Shown piece by piece: positions 25,035 to 33,393 of a DNA stretch of 45,626 bases. Numbering within the stretch: position 1 is the first letter of the stretch; the number at the start of each line of letters is the position of its first letter. The stretch covers positions 1-45,626 of the forward strand of contig JAKAFS010000022.1 in assembly GCA_021817825.1 (NCBI GenBank), written 5' to 3'. Origin of the DNA: Deltaproteobacteria bacterium (GTDB taxonomy: Bacteria > Desulfobacterota > Syntrophia > Syntrophales > UBA5619). The notes under the pieces are model-generated. The model saw only the letters and a program-made list of their open reading frames with translations, ran no database searches and was not told where the DNA came from. A program made the position numbers and the translations under genes.

Positions 25035-26147
25035 ATGGGCTTCTATGACGTCATCCGCGGTTACCGCTGGGAAGAGGTGGCCCGGGAGATCGAGAACCGC
25101 ACCCGGGGAGATGTGGAACGGGCTTTAGCCGCCCGGAGTCCCTCGCTCGACGATTTGCTGAGTCTCGTCTCTCCGGCGGCGGACCCTTTTTTGGAGGAAA
25201 TGGCCCAGCGGGCGCACCGGCTTACGGTGCAGCGATTCGGCCGGGTGGTCCAACTGTTCGCCCCTCTTTATCTTTCGAATGTCTGCACCAACCGGTGCGT
25301 CTACTGCGGGTTCAATGCCGGCAACCGGATCGCCCGCCTGACGCTGACCCCCGAGGAAGCGGCCGGCGAGGGGGAGGCGATCCGGGCTTTGGGATTCCGG
25401 CATCTGCTGCTGCTGGCCGGCGAAGCCCCGGCAGTCGTTACGCTGGACTACTTCAAGCGGGTCCTGGAAAAGATCCGTTCCCGCTTTTCCTCCCTCGGGA
25501 TCGAACTCTTTCCCATGGAGACAAAGGACTACCGGGAACTCATCGACCACGGGGTGGACGGCATGACCCTCTTTCAGGAGACCTATGACGAGGGGAGCTA
25601 CGGGCTCTTCCATCCGGCGGGCAGGAAAAGCGACTACCGCTGGCGTCTGGAAACCACCGATCGCGCCGGGGAGGCGGGTTTCCGGAGGATCGGCCTCGGG
25701 GCGCTGCTGGGGCTGAACGACTGGCGGGTGGAGGGGTTCTTCCTGGCCCTCCATGCCGATCATCTCCAGCGCATCTGGTGGCGCTCCCAGGTGGCCGTTT
25801 CTTTCCCGCGCCTGCGACCTGCGCCGGGCGGGTACGCGCCCCGTTTTCCCGTGACCGATCGCCATCTGGTGCAACTCCTCTGCGCCCTGCGGCTCTTTCT
25901 TCCCGATGCGGGTTTCACCCTTTCGACGCGGGAATTGCCCGCCCTGCGGGACAGCCTCCTGCCGCTGGGGATCACGCTGATGAGCGCCGGTTCCCATACC
26001 GAGCCCGGGGGGTATGCCGGCGCCAGCAAAGGCGACGCCCAGTTCCGGATCTCCGACGACCGCTCCCCGGCGGCGGTGGCGGAGACGCTGCGTCTTATGG
26101 GGTACGAGCCGGTATGGAAGGACTGGGATGCGGCCCTGGCCGGCTGA
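25035..26147 (+). CDS. thiH: Tyrosine lyase ThiH (2-iminoacetate synthase)
   Basis: A 370-residue radical SAM enzyme that cleaves tyrosine to p-cresol and dehydroglycine, the glycine-derived donor for ThiG. The [4Fe-4S] motif is C84-TNR-C88-VY-C91, followed by GFNAGNRIARLTLTPEEA. Later landmarks are MFQ-type ETYDEGSYGLFHPAGRKSDYRWRLE (here FQETYDEG) and SAGSHTEPGGYA. ThiH is the oxygen-sensitive alternative to the flavoenzyme ThiO and fits an anaerobic life. The ATG at 25035 directly abuts AAGGAG, which is unusually tight. A GTG at 25026 overlapping the thiG stop is the alternative start, so the exact N-terminus is uncertain. Confidence 0.95.
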   Translation: MGFYDVIRGYRWEEVAREIENRTRGDVERALAARSPSLDDLLSLVSPAADPFLEEMAQRAHRLTVQRFGRVVQLFAPLYLSNVCTNRCVYCGFNAGNRIARLTLTPEEAAGEGEAIRALGFRHLLLLAGEAPAVVTLDYFKRVLEKIRSRFSSLGIELFPMETKDYRELIDHGVDGMTLFQETYDEGSYGLFHPAGRKSDYRWRLETTDRAGEAGFRRIGLGALLGLNDWRVEGFFLALHADHLQRIWWRSQVAVSFPRLRPAPGGYAPRFPVTDRHLVQLLCALRLFLPDAGFTLSTRELPALRDSLLPLGITLMSAGSHTEPGGYAGASKGDAQFRISDDRSPAAVAETLRLMGYEPVWKDWDAALAG

Positions 26148-26225
26148 GGATCGCTGTTGCCCTCGTCTGCGGTGAACGGCCGGACGCCAGTGCGGACGGC
26201 ATGCGAAAGGGGTTGAGGAAAAGAG

Positions 26226-26426
26226 ATGGAAATCAAGGTGAACGGAGAAAAACGGCAGGTCGACGGACCGATGACCTTGCTGGGTCTCCTGGAGGAGCTC
26301 GGGGTGCGGCCCCAAACGGTCGTCGTGGAGCTCAACCTCCGGGTGATTCCCCGGGGGAACATGGAAACAGAGATGGTTCGAGAGGGCGACTCCCTTGAGG
26401 TCATCCGTCTGGTCGGAGGAGGGTAA
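26226..26426 (+). CDS. thiS: Sulfur carrier protein ThiS
   Basis: A 66-residue ubiquitin-like protein that carries sulfur as a C-terminal thiocarboxylate to ThiG. It begins MEIKVNGEKRQVDG and ends in the diagnostic LVGGG, whose last glycine is adenylated by a ThiF-type E1 and then thiolated. GAGG lies upstream of the ATG. In many thi operons thiS precedes thiG; here it follows thiH after 78 bases. No thiF lies in this operon. The E1-like gene at 1764-2801, paired with a cysteine desulfurase, is the only candidate activating enzyme in the window. Its stop codon is directly followed by the thiE start. Confidence 0.95.
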   Translation: MEIKVNGEKRQVDGPMTLLGLLEELGVRPQTVVVELNLRVIPRGNMETEMVREGDSLEVIRLVGGG

Positions 26427-27116
26427 ATGGGCGAGGACATGAAGGCCCTTCGAAAAAGGATATTCGCCGAGGTGGATCTCTATCCGGTGACCTGCCGGCG
26501 TCTTTCGGCGGGGCGATCGGATCTGGAGGTGCTGGCGGCGGTGATCCAGGGGGGGAGCCGGATCATTCAGCTCCGGGAAAAGGAACTCGGCGGCCGGGAC
26601 TTCTACGAGCTGGCCTTGAAATTCCGGGAACTGACCGCGAACGCCGAGGTGTTGCTCATCATCAACGACCATCTCGATATCGCCCTGGCCGTAGAGGCCG
26701 ACGGCGTCCACCTGGGGCAGGAGGACCTTCCCCTGGCGGCGGCCCGCCGGATCGCCCCCGATTTGCTCATCGGCGCCTCCTCGCACTCGCGGGAAGAGGC
26801 CCTGGCCGCCGAACGGTCGGGGGCGGATTACGTCAATATCGGGCCGCTCTTCCCCACCGGGACCAAGGAGATCAAAACGCCCCTTTTGGGAGTCGGGGCG
26901 ATCGCCGCCATCGCCCCGCATCTGACGATTCCCTTTACGGTGATGGGGGGGATCAACGGCGCCAATATCGACGCCGTGGTTGCCGCGGGAGCGCGCCGGG
27001 TGGCCGTGGTGACGGCGGTCACCCAGGCCCCGGACATGGCGGCGGCCGTGGCGGAATTGCGGCGGCGGATCAACGCCCCCTCTCCGGCATTTAAACGGAA
27101 GCGCGCCGGGGCCTGA
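26427..27116 (+). CDS. thiE: Thiamine phosphate synthase ThiE
   Basis: A 229-residue TIM-barrel enzyme that joins the thiazole phosphate to the pyrimidine pyrophosphate. The ATG immediately follows the thiS stop (TAAATG) and uses the GGAGGAGG of the thiS tail as ribosome site; an ATG at 26439 is possible too. Motifs: IIQLREKELGGRDFYE, LIINDHLDIALAVEADGVHLGQEDLP, SSHSREEALAAERSGADYVNIGPLFPTGTKE and the phosphate-binding FTVMGGIN. It is the last gene of the thi operon. No thiC or thiD was found in the window, so the pyrimidine branch is encoded elsewhere. The C-terminal tail (FKRKRAGA) is a little longer than usual. Confidence 0.95.
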   Translation: MGEDMKALRKRIFAEVDLYPVTCRRLSAGRSDLEVLAAVIQGGSRIIQLREKELGGRDFYELALKFRELTANAEVLLIINDHLDIALAVEADGVHLGQEDLPLAAARRIAPDLLIGASSHSREEALAAERSGADYVNIGPLFPTGTKEIKTPLLGVGAIAAIAPHLTIPFTVMGGINGANIDAVVAAGARRVAVVTAVTQAPDMAAAVAELRRRINAPSPAFKRKRAGA

Positions 27117-27345
27117 GTCTTCCGGAAAAAGGGGCCTTTGGTTCGCAGATGCTTCTCCTTCGGGTTCATAAATTTTAAATCGCGCTGCATGAGGCGTCCG
27201 TACCCCAAACGAATCCGGCAACTCAAGGAACGTGAATTTCTTTCCATGGGTTTTTACAATATGCTATAAACGACCCATCGACGGCAGGGTCCGGGGGAGA
27301 GGATCCCTGCGATTTGGACGGAGCTGCGGAGGGTCGGCACAGAGC

Positions 27346-28185
27346 ATGGCAGAGATAGACGAAAGATTGTACAGCGTCGTTCCGGTCCGGGAGATCGTCT
27401 GCGAAAAGGGCGCCGCCGGGTTGCGCGCCGTGGAAAAACGGGTGATCAGTGAAATCTCCCTCAAGATCTTCATCAACGGCACGGAATACGCCTCCCTGCT
27501 CTGTCTCAACCAGCTGACCGAAGAACTGGCCCTCGGTTTTCTCTACAGCGAAGGGGTGATCGACAGGCGCGAGGATGTCGCGTCGATCGCCTACAACGAG
27601 CGCCTCTTTGCGGTATCGATCCGGCTTGCCCCGGGAAAGTCGGTCGAAAGGTGTGAAAGTCTGCGCAGCGTGACCTCGGGCTGCGGGAAATGCTTCACCT
27701 ACATCAACCCTCTCAAGGACGACAAATATCTGTCCGTTGCAAGCACGGAGCGATTCGAACTTAATTCCATATTGCGTTCCATGGGGGAGTTCGAACGGCG
27801 TTCCCAGCTCTTCCGGGAGGTCGGCGGCGCCCATAGCGTCCTGTTCCTGCACGATCAATTTCCCGTCTTCAACGAGGACATCGGACGGCACAACTGTTTC
27901 GACAAGATTGCGGGCGTCCTTTTGCGCAGCGATAAGATGCATCTGGTGGAAAAGGGCATCCTCTTCGTGAGCGGCCGGGTCTCTTCGGAGATCATCACCA
28001 AGGTCATCCGCCTCGGCGTTCCGGTCCTGGTGTCCCGGGCCACCCCCACGGCGGCGGCGGTCGCCCTGGCCGTGAAGTACAATGTCACGCTCCTGGGTTA
28101 TGTGCGCAGCGCCGGCGGCTACGTCTATTCCGGAGAGGAGCGGCTGGCGATGGGAGAGTCCGGCGAACTTTGGGAAAAAGGCTGA
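27346..28185 (+). CDS. fdhD: Formate dehydrogenase accessory sulfurtransferase FdhD
   Basis: A 279-residue protein that passes sulfur from a cysteine desulfurase to the molybdenum or tungsten cofactor of formate dehydrogenase, making the enzyme active. The sulfur-carrying loop is S-G-C113-G-K-C116. Other family landmarks are NGTEYASLLC, ELALGFLYSEGVI, EDIGRHNCFDKIAG, FVSGRVSSEIITKV and LVSRATPTAAAVALA. I place the start at the ATG 27346, behind a GGAGGG about 13 bases upstream; the frame is open to 27232, but that extension looks unconserved and has no ribosome site. No formate dehydrogenase gene is in the window. It lies 229 bases after thiE, with its own probable promoter. Confidence 0.93.
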   Translation: MAEIDERLYSVVPVREIVCEKGAAGLRAVEKRVISEISLKIFINGTEYASLLCLNQLTEELALGFLYSEGVIDRREDVASIAYNERLFAVSIRLAPGKSVERCESLRSVTSGCGKCFTYINPLKDDKYLSVASTERFELNSILRSMGEFERRSQLFREVGGAHSVLFLHDQFPVFNEDIGRHNCFDKIAGVLLRSDKMHLVEKGILFVSGRVSSEIITKVIRLGVPVLVSRATPTAAAVALAVKYNVTLLGYVRSAGGYVYSGEERLAMGESGELWEKG

Positions 28186-28351
28186 GGGTCTGCCGCTGGC
28201 TATTTGCCGGCCGCTGGGGTATGATCGTCGCCACGAAGGGGAAGAAACGGCGCGGTCACCGGGTGCTTCAGGCGTCCGGTCGGTCGTCCGGTCCGGCGGG
28301 CCTTCGTGCGGGTTTCGCTTCGATTGAACTGGGCAAACAGGAGGTGCGGGT

Positions 28352-28915
28352 ATGAAAGGAAAGGATGTCGATTATTTTGCGGCGCTCTATGATGTGGCCA
28401 AGGTGATCAATGCCTCCCTGGAACCTTCGAAGGTTCTGGAGAAGATCGTGCAGAGCGTCGTCAAAGCCATGAATGTCAAGGCGAGCAGCATCCGGCTTCT
28501 CGATTCCCGGGCCCGGATGCTGGTGATGGGCGCCGCGAGCGGCCTGTCCAAAGGATATGTCCGCAAGGGGCCGATCCTCATCGAAGAGAGCGGCCTGGAC
28601 CGCAAGGTGCTCCAGGGGCGGACCGTCTGGCTCAAGGACGTTCAGACGGCGAAGGATTTCCAGTACGGCGCGAAGGCCAAGGCGGAGGGGATCAAATCGA
28701 TCCTCGTCGTTCCCCTGCTGGTGGAAAAAAAGGCGATCGGGGTGCTTCGGGTCTATGCGGACAAGGTCCGGGAATTCAAAGCCGATGAGCTCAAATTCCT
28801 CAAGGCCGTGGCCAACCTGAGCGCCATTGCCCTGGACAACGCCCATATGCACCAGACCCTTCAGACCCGCTGCGATCTGATGGCGGCGCATAAATACCGC
28901 ATTGACGACAATTGA
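28352..28915 (+). CDS. GAF domain protein
   Basis: A 187-residue soluble protein made almost entirely of one GAF domain, with an AGGAGGT ribosome site. The N-terminal helix FAALYDVAKVINASLEPSKVLEKIV is followed by the core (MNVKASSIRLLDSRARMLVMGAAS, ILVVPLLVEKKAIGVLRVYADKVREF) and the closing helix LKAVANLSAIALDNAHMH. No kinase, cyclase or DNA-binding part is attached. GAF domains bind small ligands such as cyclic nucleotides, NAD-like molecules or heme, but the ligand cannot be told from sequence. It lies 12 bases before the GAPDH gene, which in turn lies eight bases before a sigma-54 regulator. It is therefore probably part of a three-gene unit combining signalling and central metabolism. 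Confidence 0.82.
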   Translation: MKGKDVDYFAALYDVAKVINASLEPSKVLEKIVQSVVKAMNVKASSIRLLDSRARMLVMGAASGLSKGYVRKGPILIEESGLDRKVLQGRTVWLKDVQTAKDFQYGAKAKAEGIKSILVVPLLVEKKAIGVLRVYADKVREFKADELKFLKAVANLSAIALDNAHMHQTLQTRCDLMAAHKYRIDDN

Positions 28916-28927
28916 AAGGAGGCCCTC

Positions 28928-29941
28928 ATGATTCGCCTTGGCATCAACGGTTTTGGCCGGATCGGACGGCAGGTTCTCAAGGCCGTCCTGTCCCGGTACC
29001 CCGAATCTCTCCAGGTCGTGGCGGTCAATGACCTCTTCGACGTAGAGACCAACGCCCACCTTTTTCAGTACGACACGAGTTACGGCCGCTATGCGGGCCA
29101 GGTCGGCGTCAAGAAGGACCGCTTCATCATCGACGGCAAACCCATCAAGAGCCTGGCCTTCCGCGATCCCGCCCAGATCCCCTGGGACGACGAAGGGGTG
29201 GACCTCGTCATCGAAAGCACGGGACTTTTTCTGACGGGTCCCAAGGCCGCGGCCCATCTTCAGGCCGGGGCCAAAAAGGTGATCATCAGCGCCCCCGCCA
29301 AGGAGGAGGACCTGACGATCGTGATGGGGGTCAACCACCGGCAGTACAACCCCAAGAAGCACCATATCGTTTCCAATGCCTCCTGTACGACCAATTGCCT
29401 GGCTCCGCCGGTCATGGTGGTCCACAAGGCCTTCGGCATCGAGAAGGGGATGATGACGACGGTCCACTCCTATACGAACGACCAGCGCATCCTGGATCTG
29501 CCCCACAAGGATCTCCGGCGCGCCCGGGCCGCGGCGATGAACATCATTCCGACCTCGACGGGCGCCGCCAAGGCCATTTCCCTGGTCATCCCCGAGATGG
29601 CCGGCCGGTTCGACGGCTACTCGCTGCGCGTGCCGACCCCGACGGTCTCCATCGTCGATTTCACGGCCGAGCTGAAGACCAAGACGACGACGGAGGAGCT
29701 CCGGCAGGTCCTCTGCGCGGCGGCCAGGAAGTCCCTCAAGGGGATCATGGCCTGCGAGACGGCGCCGCTGGTCTCCATGGATTTCAAGGGGGACGCCCAT
29801 TCGTCGATCATCGACGTGGAGTTTACCACGATCCTCAGGGACAACATGGCCAAGGTGGTGGCCTGGTACGACAACGAGTGGGGGTACTCCTGCCGCGTGG
29901 CGGATCTGGCCCACTACATGGGTGAAAAGGGGATCGGGTAA
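28928..29941 (+). CDS. gap: Glyceraldehyde-3-phosphate dehydrogenase, type I
   Basis: A 337-residue NAD-dependent glycolytic/gluconeogenic enzyme that interconverts glyceraldehyde 3-phosphate and 1,3-bisphosphoglycerate. It has the Rossmann start [14 protein letters not shown], the NAD-selecting acidic strand VNDLFDVE, the catalytic C153 in [12 protein letters not shown], the partner histidine in [14 protein letters not shown], the substrate-binding [15 protein letters not shown], and the closing [20 protein letters not shown] precedes the ATG. The sequence after the active site ([13 protein letters not shown]) deviates from the common LAPVAKVLH. No phosphoglycerate kinase or triose-phosphate isomerase lies next to it, which is unusual; instead it sits between a GAF protein and a response regulator. 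Confidence 0.95.
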   Translation: MIRLGINGFGRIGRQVLKAVLSRYPESLQVVAVNDLFDVETNAHLFQYDTSYGRYAGQVGVKKDRFIIDGKPIKSLAFRDPAQIPWDDEGVDLVIESTGLFLTGPKAAAHLQAGAKKVIISAPAKEEDLTIVMGVNHRQYNPKKHHIVSNASCTTNCLAPPVMVVHKAFGIEKGMMTTVHSYTNDQRILDLPHKDLRRARAAAMNIIPTSTGAAKAISLVIPEMAGRFDGYSLRVPTPTVSIVDFTAELKTKTTTEELRQVLCAAARKSLKGIMACETAPLVSMDFKGDAHSSIIDVEFTTILRDNMAKVVAWYDNEWGYSCRVADLAHYMGEKGIG

Positions 29942-29949
29942 CGACGGGG

Positions 29950-31266
29950 ATGACAAAAAAAGTACGAATCCTGGTCATCGACGACGACGCCGTGGCCGGC
30001 GAGTTTCTCCAGGAGGCGCTCTCGCGGGCCGGTTACGAGGTGGATGTCTACACCTCGGCGCGCGAGGCGCTCCAGGGAGAGCTGGCCGGTTACCATCTGC
30101 TGCTGTCCGATATCCGGATGCCCGATATGGACGGCTTGCAGTTCTTGAGCCAGGTCCATGAGCGCTGGCCCCAGCTGCCCGTGATCCTGATGACCGCCTT
30201 CGGTTCGCTGGAAACGACGATGGAGGCCCTGCGGTTGGGGGCCTGGGATTACATCAGCAAACCCTTCTCGCCCGAGGCGATCCGGGCCATGGTCCGCAAG
30301 GTCCTCGAGGTCCGCGAACTCCAGCAGCACTGGATCCAGGGCCAGCCGGAGGATCGGCAGGAGGCGCATTTCATCGGCTCGTCGGCGGTGATGGTCGATT
30401 TCTACAAGCAGATCGCCCGGGTGGCCGATGCCTCGGCGAGCGTGTTGATCAACGGAGAGAGCGGCACGGGCAAGGAGCTGACGGCCCGTTCCCTCCACCG
30501 GTTGAGCGCCCGGCGCGCCAAGCCCTTTCTGGCGGTCAATTGCGGCGCCATCCCGGAGACTCTGCTCGAATCGGAGCTCTTCGGCTATGAAAAAGGGGCC
30601 TTCACCGGGGCCGATCGCCTCCATGTGGGGCTCCTTGAGGCGGCCGGGGGAGGCACCGTTTTTCTCGACGAGATCACCGAAATGTCGCCGGCGCTTCAGG
30701 GGAAGCTGCTGCGATTCATGCAGAACGGGGAGGTCCGCCGGCTCGGCGGTCATGAGGCGAAGCAGGTGGAGGTCCGGGTGGTGGCCGCGGCGAATCGGGA
30801 CATCGACGCGGAAGCGACGGCCGGCCGGTTTCGGGCCGATCTCCTCTACCGCTTCGTCATTCGTCTCCAGGTCCCGCCGCTTAGGGAACATCGGGAGGAC
30901 CTGCCGCAACTCGTGGAATCGTTCCTGAAGAAGTGGGGATATCCGACGGTCCGCATCTCCGACGAGGCGATGGAATTGTTCATGGCCTATGAATGGCCGG
31001 GAAATGTCCGGGAACTGGAAAATGTGCTGCGGCAGACCCTGCTTTTGTCCCCCTTCGCCCTGATCCTGCCGGAAAATCTTCCCCCCAAGCTTCGTTCGGT
31101 CCGCCCGCAGGAGACTTCCCTGCTGACCTCTCTGGAAGCGGCGGAACGGGCGCAGATTCTACAGACCTTGGAGGGTTCCGCCTGGAATCAGAGCCAGGCC
31201 GCCCAACGGTTGGGGATCGATCGGAAAACCCTGCGGACCCGCATCCAGCGTTACGGCCTGAAATAA
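29950..31266 (+). CDS. Sigma-54-dependent response regulator
   Basis: A 438-residue NtrC-type activator. The receiver has D11-D13, phosphoacceptor D54 (LSDIRMPDMDG) and YISKPFSPEAI. The AAA+ domain has Walker A GESGTGKE, sigma-54 loop GAFTGA, Walker B VFLDEITEMSP and PPLREHREDLP. A Fis-type HTH ends the protein (NQSQAAQRLGIDRKTLRTRIQRYGL). It starts eight bases after gap and converges on a histidine kinase gene whose stop lies 55 bases away. That kinase is the likely partner because no other orphan kinase is near, though convergent order is less usual than an operon. Targets are unknown; I found no good sigma-54 promoter in the neighbouring gaps. Confidence 0.92.
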   Translation: MTKKVRILVIDDDAVAGEFLQEALSRAGYEVDVYTSAREALQGELAGYHLLLSDIRMPDMDGLQFLSQVHERWPQLPVILMTAFGSLETTMEALRLGAWDYISKPFSPEAIRAMVRKVLEVRELQQHWIQGQPEDRQEAHFIGSSAVMVDFYKQIARVADASASVLINGESGTGKELTARSLHRLSARRAKPFLAVNCGAIPETLLESELFGYEKGAFTGADRLHVGLLEAAGGGTVFLDEITEMSPALQGKLLRFMQNGEVRRLGGHEAKQVEVRVVAAANRDIDAEATAGRFRADLLYRFVIRLQVPPLREHREDLPQLVESFLKKWGYPTVRISDEAMELFMAYEWPGNVRELENVLRQTLLLSPFALILPENLPPKLRSVRPQETSLLTSLEAAERAQILQTLEGSAWNQSQAAQRLGIDRKTLRTRIQRYGLK

Positions 31267-31322
31267 AAATAGGGACAGATACCTATTTTTAAATAGAAAA
31301 ATGGGTATCTGTCCCTATTTTT
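31265..31322. repeat. 26-base inverted repeat spanning two convergent stop codons
   Basis: The left arm at 31265-31290 begins AAAAATAGGGACAGATACC and the right arm at 31297-31322 is its complement with one mismatch; the spacer is AAATAG. Each arm ends in runs of A and T, so it can terminate transcription in both directions. The left arm begins inside the TAA of the regulator gene and the right arm overlaps the TAA of the kinase gene. The core GGGACAGATACC resembles the 'GGGACAG(A)CACC' palindromes that flank REP-associated (Y1/IS200-like) transposase genes in many Proteobacteria; no transposase is present here. Confidence 0.85.
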
Positions 31323-32823
31323 ATTCCACCACGGGGAAGGTCAGGACGATCCGGGTTCCCTCCTCCGGGCTGCTCTGGATGGCGACCCGTCCCCCGTGGA
31401 TCTTGACGATATCCTGAACGATTGCCAGCCCCAACCCCCGCAGGCCCCCCTCTTCCTGATGGGTGCTGAAAAAGGGTTCGCAGATCCTTTCCATCAGTTC
31501 CGGGGAGATGCCGCTGCCCGTATCGGCGACGGTGAGTGAGACCTCCCGCCGCTCGGGATCGGCCTGGGCAAAAACGACGATCCTTCCCCCGGCCGGCATG
31601 GCTTCCATGGCATTTTGAAAGAGATTGAACAGGGCGGTTTGGACGCGGTAACGATCCGCGTGGATCCGGGGCAGCGGCTCGACCAACCGGACCTGTAAAT
31701 CGATCCCCGCTTTTTGGGTGAGGGGTTCGACGAGCGGCAGCGTTTCGTTGAGCAGGTCCGCAACGCCGACCGTTTCGAAATGGGGCTCCGGCGGACGGGT
31801 GGCGCGCCGGACATTCTGGATGACCGTATGGAGGCGTCGGGTCTGCTGGACGATCAGCTCCAGCTTGCGGGACACGTCGGGCGGCCAGTCGCCGCTTTCC
31901 TGGAGAAGGCCGGCGAGACCGGCGATGGAGTGGAGCGGCGTGCCGAGATCGTGGGCCAACGTGGCGGTCAGATACCCCATGGCGGTGAGCTGCTGGAGCT
32001 GGTTGACCTGCTTCTGAAGTTGGACCACCCGGCGGGTTGCCTCCTGAACCCGATCCTCCAGACTGCGGTTCAACTCCTGGTTGCTCGCCAGGACCTGCTC
32101 GATCTCCTGGGCCATGGAATTGAAATGTTCGGACAGCTGCCCCCATTCGTCCCGGCGGACGATGGGAATTCGCTTGACGTACTGTCCCTGCTGGAAGTCG
32201 TCGATGGCGTGGATGATGACGCCGAGCGGTCTGCCGATGAGCCAGCGGTAACTGACGGCGAAGACCAAAAGGATGATGAGCAAAAGCCAGATCGCACTGA
32301 ATACCAGGAGGCGCTGCGCCCGGGCCAGGATTTCCGCGTTCGCCCGGCTGAAAGCGATCACCCCGACGACAAACTGGGTGGAACGCCCTTTTTCGGACAG
32401 GACGGGATAGAGGAGCCCCGTGGCGGGGCCGTTGTCCAGCTGCAGGCGGATGAACTGGGGTTTGCGCGCCGCCGCGACCGAACTGACCAGGCTTTCGGAC
32501 CATTCGTAGCGGACCCGGCCGGCGCCGGCCTTGTATTCGATATAATCGATATCGTAATTGACGACCGTGAAGATGTCGATGCGCGCCAGCCGGACATCGG
32601 TCTGGATCTGCTCCTTGAGGGCGGCGTCGAGGGTGGAGAGTCCCTGACCGGTGGGGAATCGCTGATAATAGGTGCCTACCGTCTCGGCAACGCTGGACAG
32701 GCGCTTTCCCTGCTGCTCCACCAGGATCTCGTCGAAGGTCCTGATCTGGACCCAGCCCCAGAGGGCCATGGTGATGGCCAGTCCCAGGATGGTCAGGGTG
32801 ATCAGACGGGTGCGCACGGTCAT
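31321..32823 (-). CDS. Membrane sensor histidine kinase
   Basis: A 500-residue kinase read leftward. I chose the ATG at 32823 with AGGAGG about 11 bases upstream; the frame is open to a GTG at 32862 that lacks a ribosome site. TM1 is at about residues 5-25 (LITLTILGLAITMALWGWV), then a periplasmic domain of about 150 residues, TM2 (LLVFSAIWLLLIILLVFAVSY), a HAMP-like linker (LIGRPLGVIIHAIDDFQQG), a coiled coil, the HisKA box with H291 (LTATLAHDLGTPLHSI) and an ATPase domain (NLFQNAMEAMPAGG, DTGSG, GLRGLGLAIV). It converges on the sigma-54 regulator at 29950 and is its probable partner. The periplasmic domain carries no known ligand motif. The stop codon lies in the inverted repeat at 31265-31322. 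Confidence 0.9.
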   Translation of the reverse strand: MTVRTRLITLTILGLAITMALWGWVQIRTFDEILVEQQGKRLSSVAETVGTYYQRFPTGQGLSTLDAALKEQIQTDVRLARIDIFTVVNYDIDYIEYKAGAGRVRYEWSESLVSSVAAARKPQFIRLQLDNGPATGLLYPVLSEKGRSTQFVVGVIAFSRANAEILARAQRLLVFSAIWLLLIILLVFAVSYRWLIGRPLGVIIHAIDDFQQGQYVKRIPIVRRDEWGQLSEHFNSMAQEIEQVLASNQELNRSLEDRVQEATRRVVQLQKQVNQLQQLTAMGYLTATLAHDLGTPLHSIAGLAGLLQESGDWPPDVSRKLELIVQQTRRLHTVIQNVRRATRPPEPHFETVGVADLLNETLPLVEPLTQKAGIDLQVRLVEPLPRIHADRYRVQTALFNLFQNAMEAMPAGGRIVVFAQADPERREVSLTVADTGSGISPELMERICEPFFSTHQEEGGLRGLGLAIVQDIVKIHGGRVAIQSSPEEGTRIVLTFPVVE

Positions 32824-32927
32824 GAAGAGCGGTTCCTCCTGGCTTGGCGAAAGATAGGCCACGACACCATTATGAACAAGTCCGGGGAAAAATGCCCGCA
32901 GTCAGTGGGGTGGGGATGGTTTGCTCC

Positions 32928-32968
32928 AAAAAAACAAAAGGGTACGGGAATCGCTTCCCGTACCCTTT
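32928..32968 (-). terminator. Intrinsic terminator of the Lys/Ala-rich protein gene
   Basis: A perfect 14-base stem, AAAGGGTACGGGAA (32937-32950) with TTCCCGTACCCTTT (32955-32968), has a four-base loop that reads GCGA on the minus strand, a GNRA tetraloop. On that strand it is followed by a T-rich tail (32928-32939). It lies 20 bases past the stop codon. Confidence 0.9.
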
Positions 32969-32988
32969 GCCGTTCAACCGGTGAAAAA

Positions 32989-33270
32989 TTACTTCTTGGC
33001 CGGGGCGGCGGGAGCGGCCGGGGCGGCCGGAGCTGCTGCATCCTTCTTGTCGGCCTTTTTCTCGTCCTTCTTCTCGGCCTTAGGAGCGGCTTCCTTCTTC
33101 TCAGCCTTCTTCTCAGCCTTAGGAGCGGCTTCCTTCTTCTCTGCCTTTGCGGGCTCTGCCGCTGCGGCCGGAGCTGCTGCATCCTTCTTTGCTTCCTTCT
33201 TCTCGGCTGCGATTGCGGACGTGCAGAACACAAATACCAACGCGATTGCCCAAACCATGAAACGCTTCAT
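32989..33270 (-). CDS. Secreted Lys/Glu/Ala/Pro repeat protein
   Basis: A 93-residue protein with a GAGGAGG ribosome site. The first 22 residues are a clear signal peptide (FMVWAIALVFVFCTSAIAA). The rest is low-complexity and built from units like EKKEAAPKAEKKA; one 26-base DNA block is repeated exactly (33077-33102 and 33116-33141), with a period of 39 bases or 13 residues. It ends in an Ala/Pro run (AAPAAPAAPAAPAKK). Composition resembles histone H1-like tails, but the signal peptide sends it to the periplasm or outside. Alternating charge suggests an extended or helical polymer-binding peptide. It has its own promoter and a strong terminator, so it is likely a real, well-expressed gene. 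No function can be named. Confidence 0.75.
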   Translation of the reverse strand: MKRFMVWAIALVFVFCTSAIAAEKKEAKKDAAAPAAAAEPAKAEKKEAAPKAEKKAEKKEAAPKAEKKDEKKADKKDAAAPAAPAAPAAPAKK

Positions 33271-33346
33271 CGAAAATCCTCCTCTTTCAGTTGTTTTGCT
33301 AGCCCTTGTCCGATCCTTCGGATGCCCGGCGATCGCAAGGGACTGC

Positions 33347-33379
33347 CCAATATAACCCTTGCCAGGAATTGTCAAGGGT
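33347..33379 (-). promoter_or_regulatory. Promoter with overlapping inverted repeat, minus strand
   Basis: On the minus strand TTGACA (33375-33370) is followed after 15 bases by TATATT (33354-33349), or after 17 bases by TATTGG. The inverted repeat ACCCTTG/CAAGGGT (33355-33361 and 33373-33379) covers the -35 box and could be an operator or a weak terminator of the gene upstream. It precedes the Lys/Ala-rich protein gene. Confidence 0.5.
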
Positions 33380-33393
33380 AAAAACGCGGCTTG

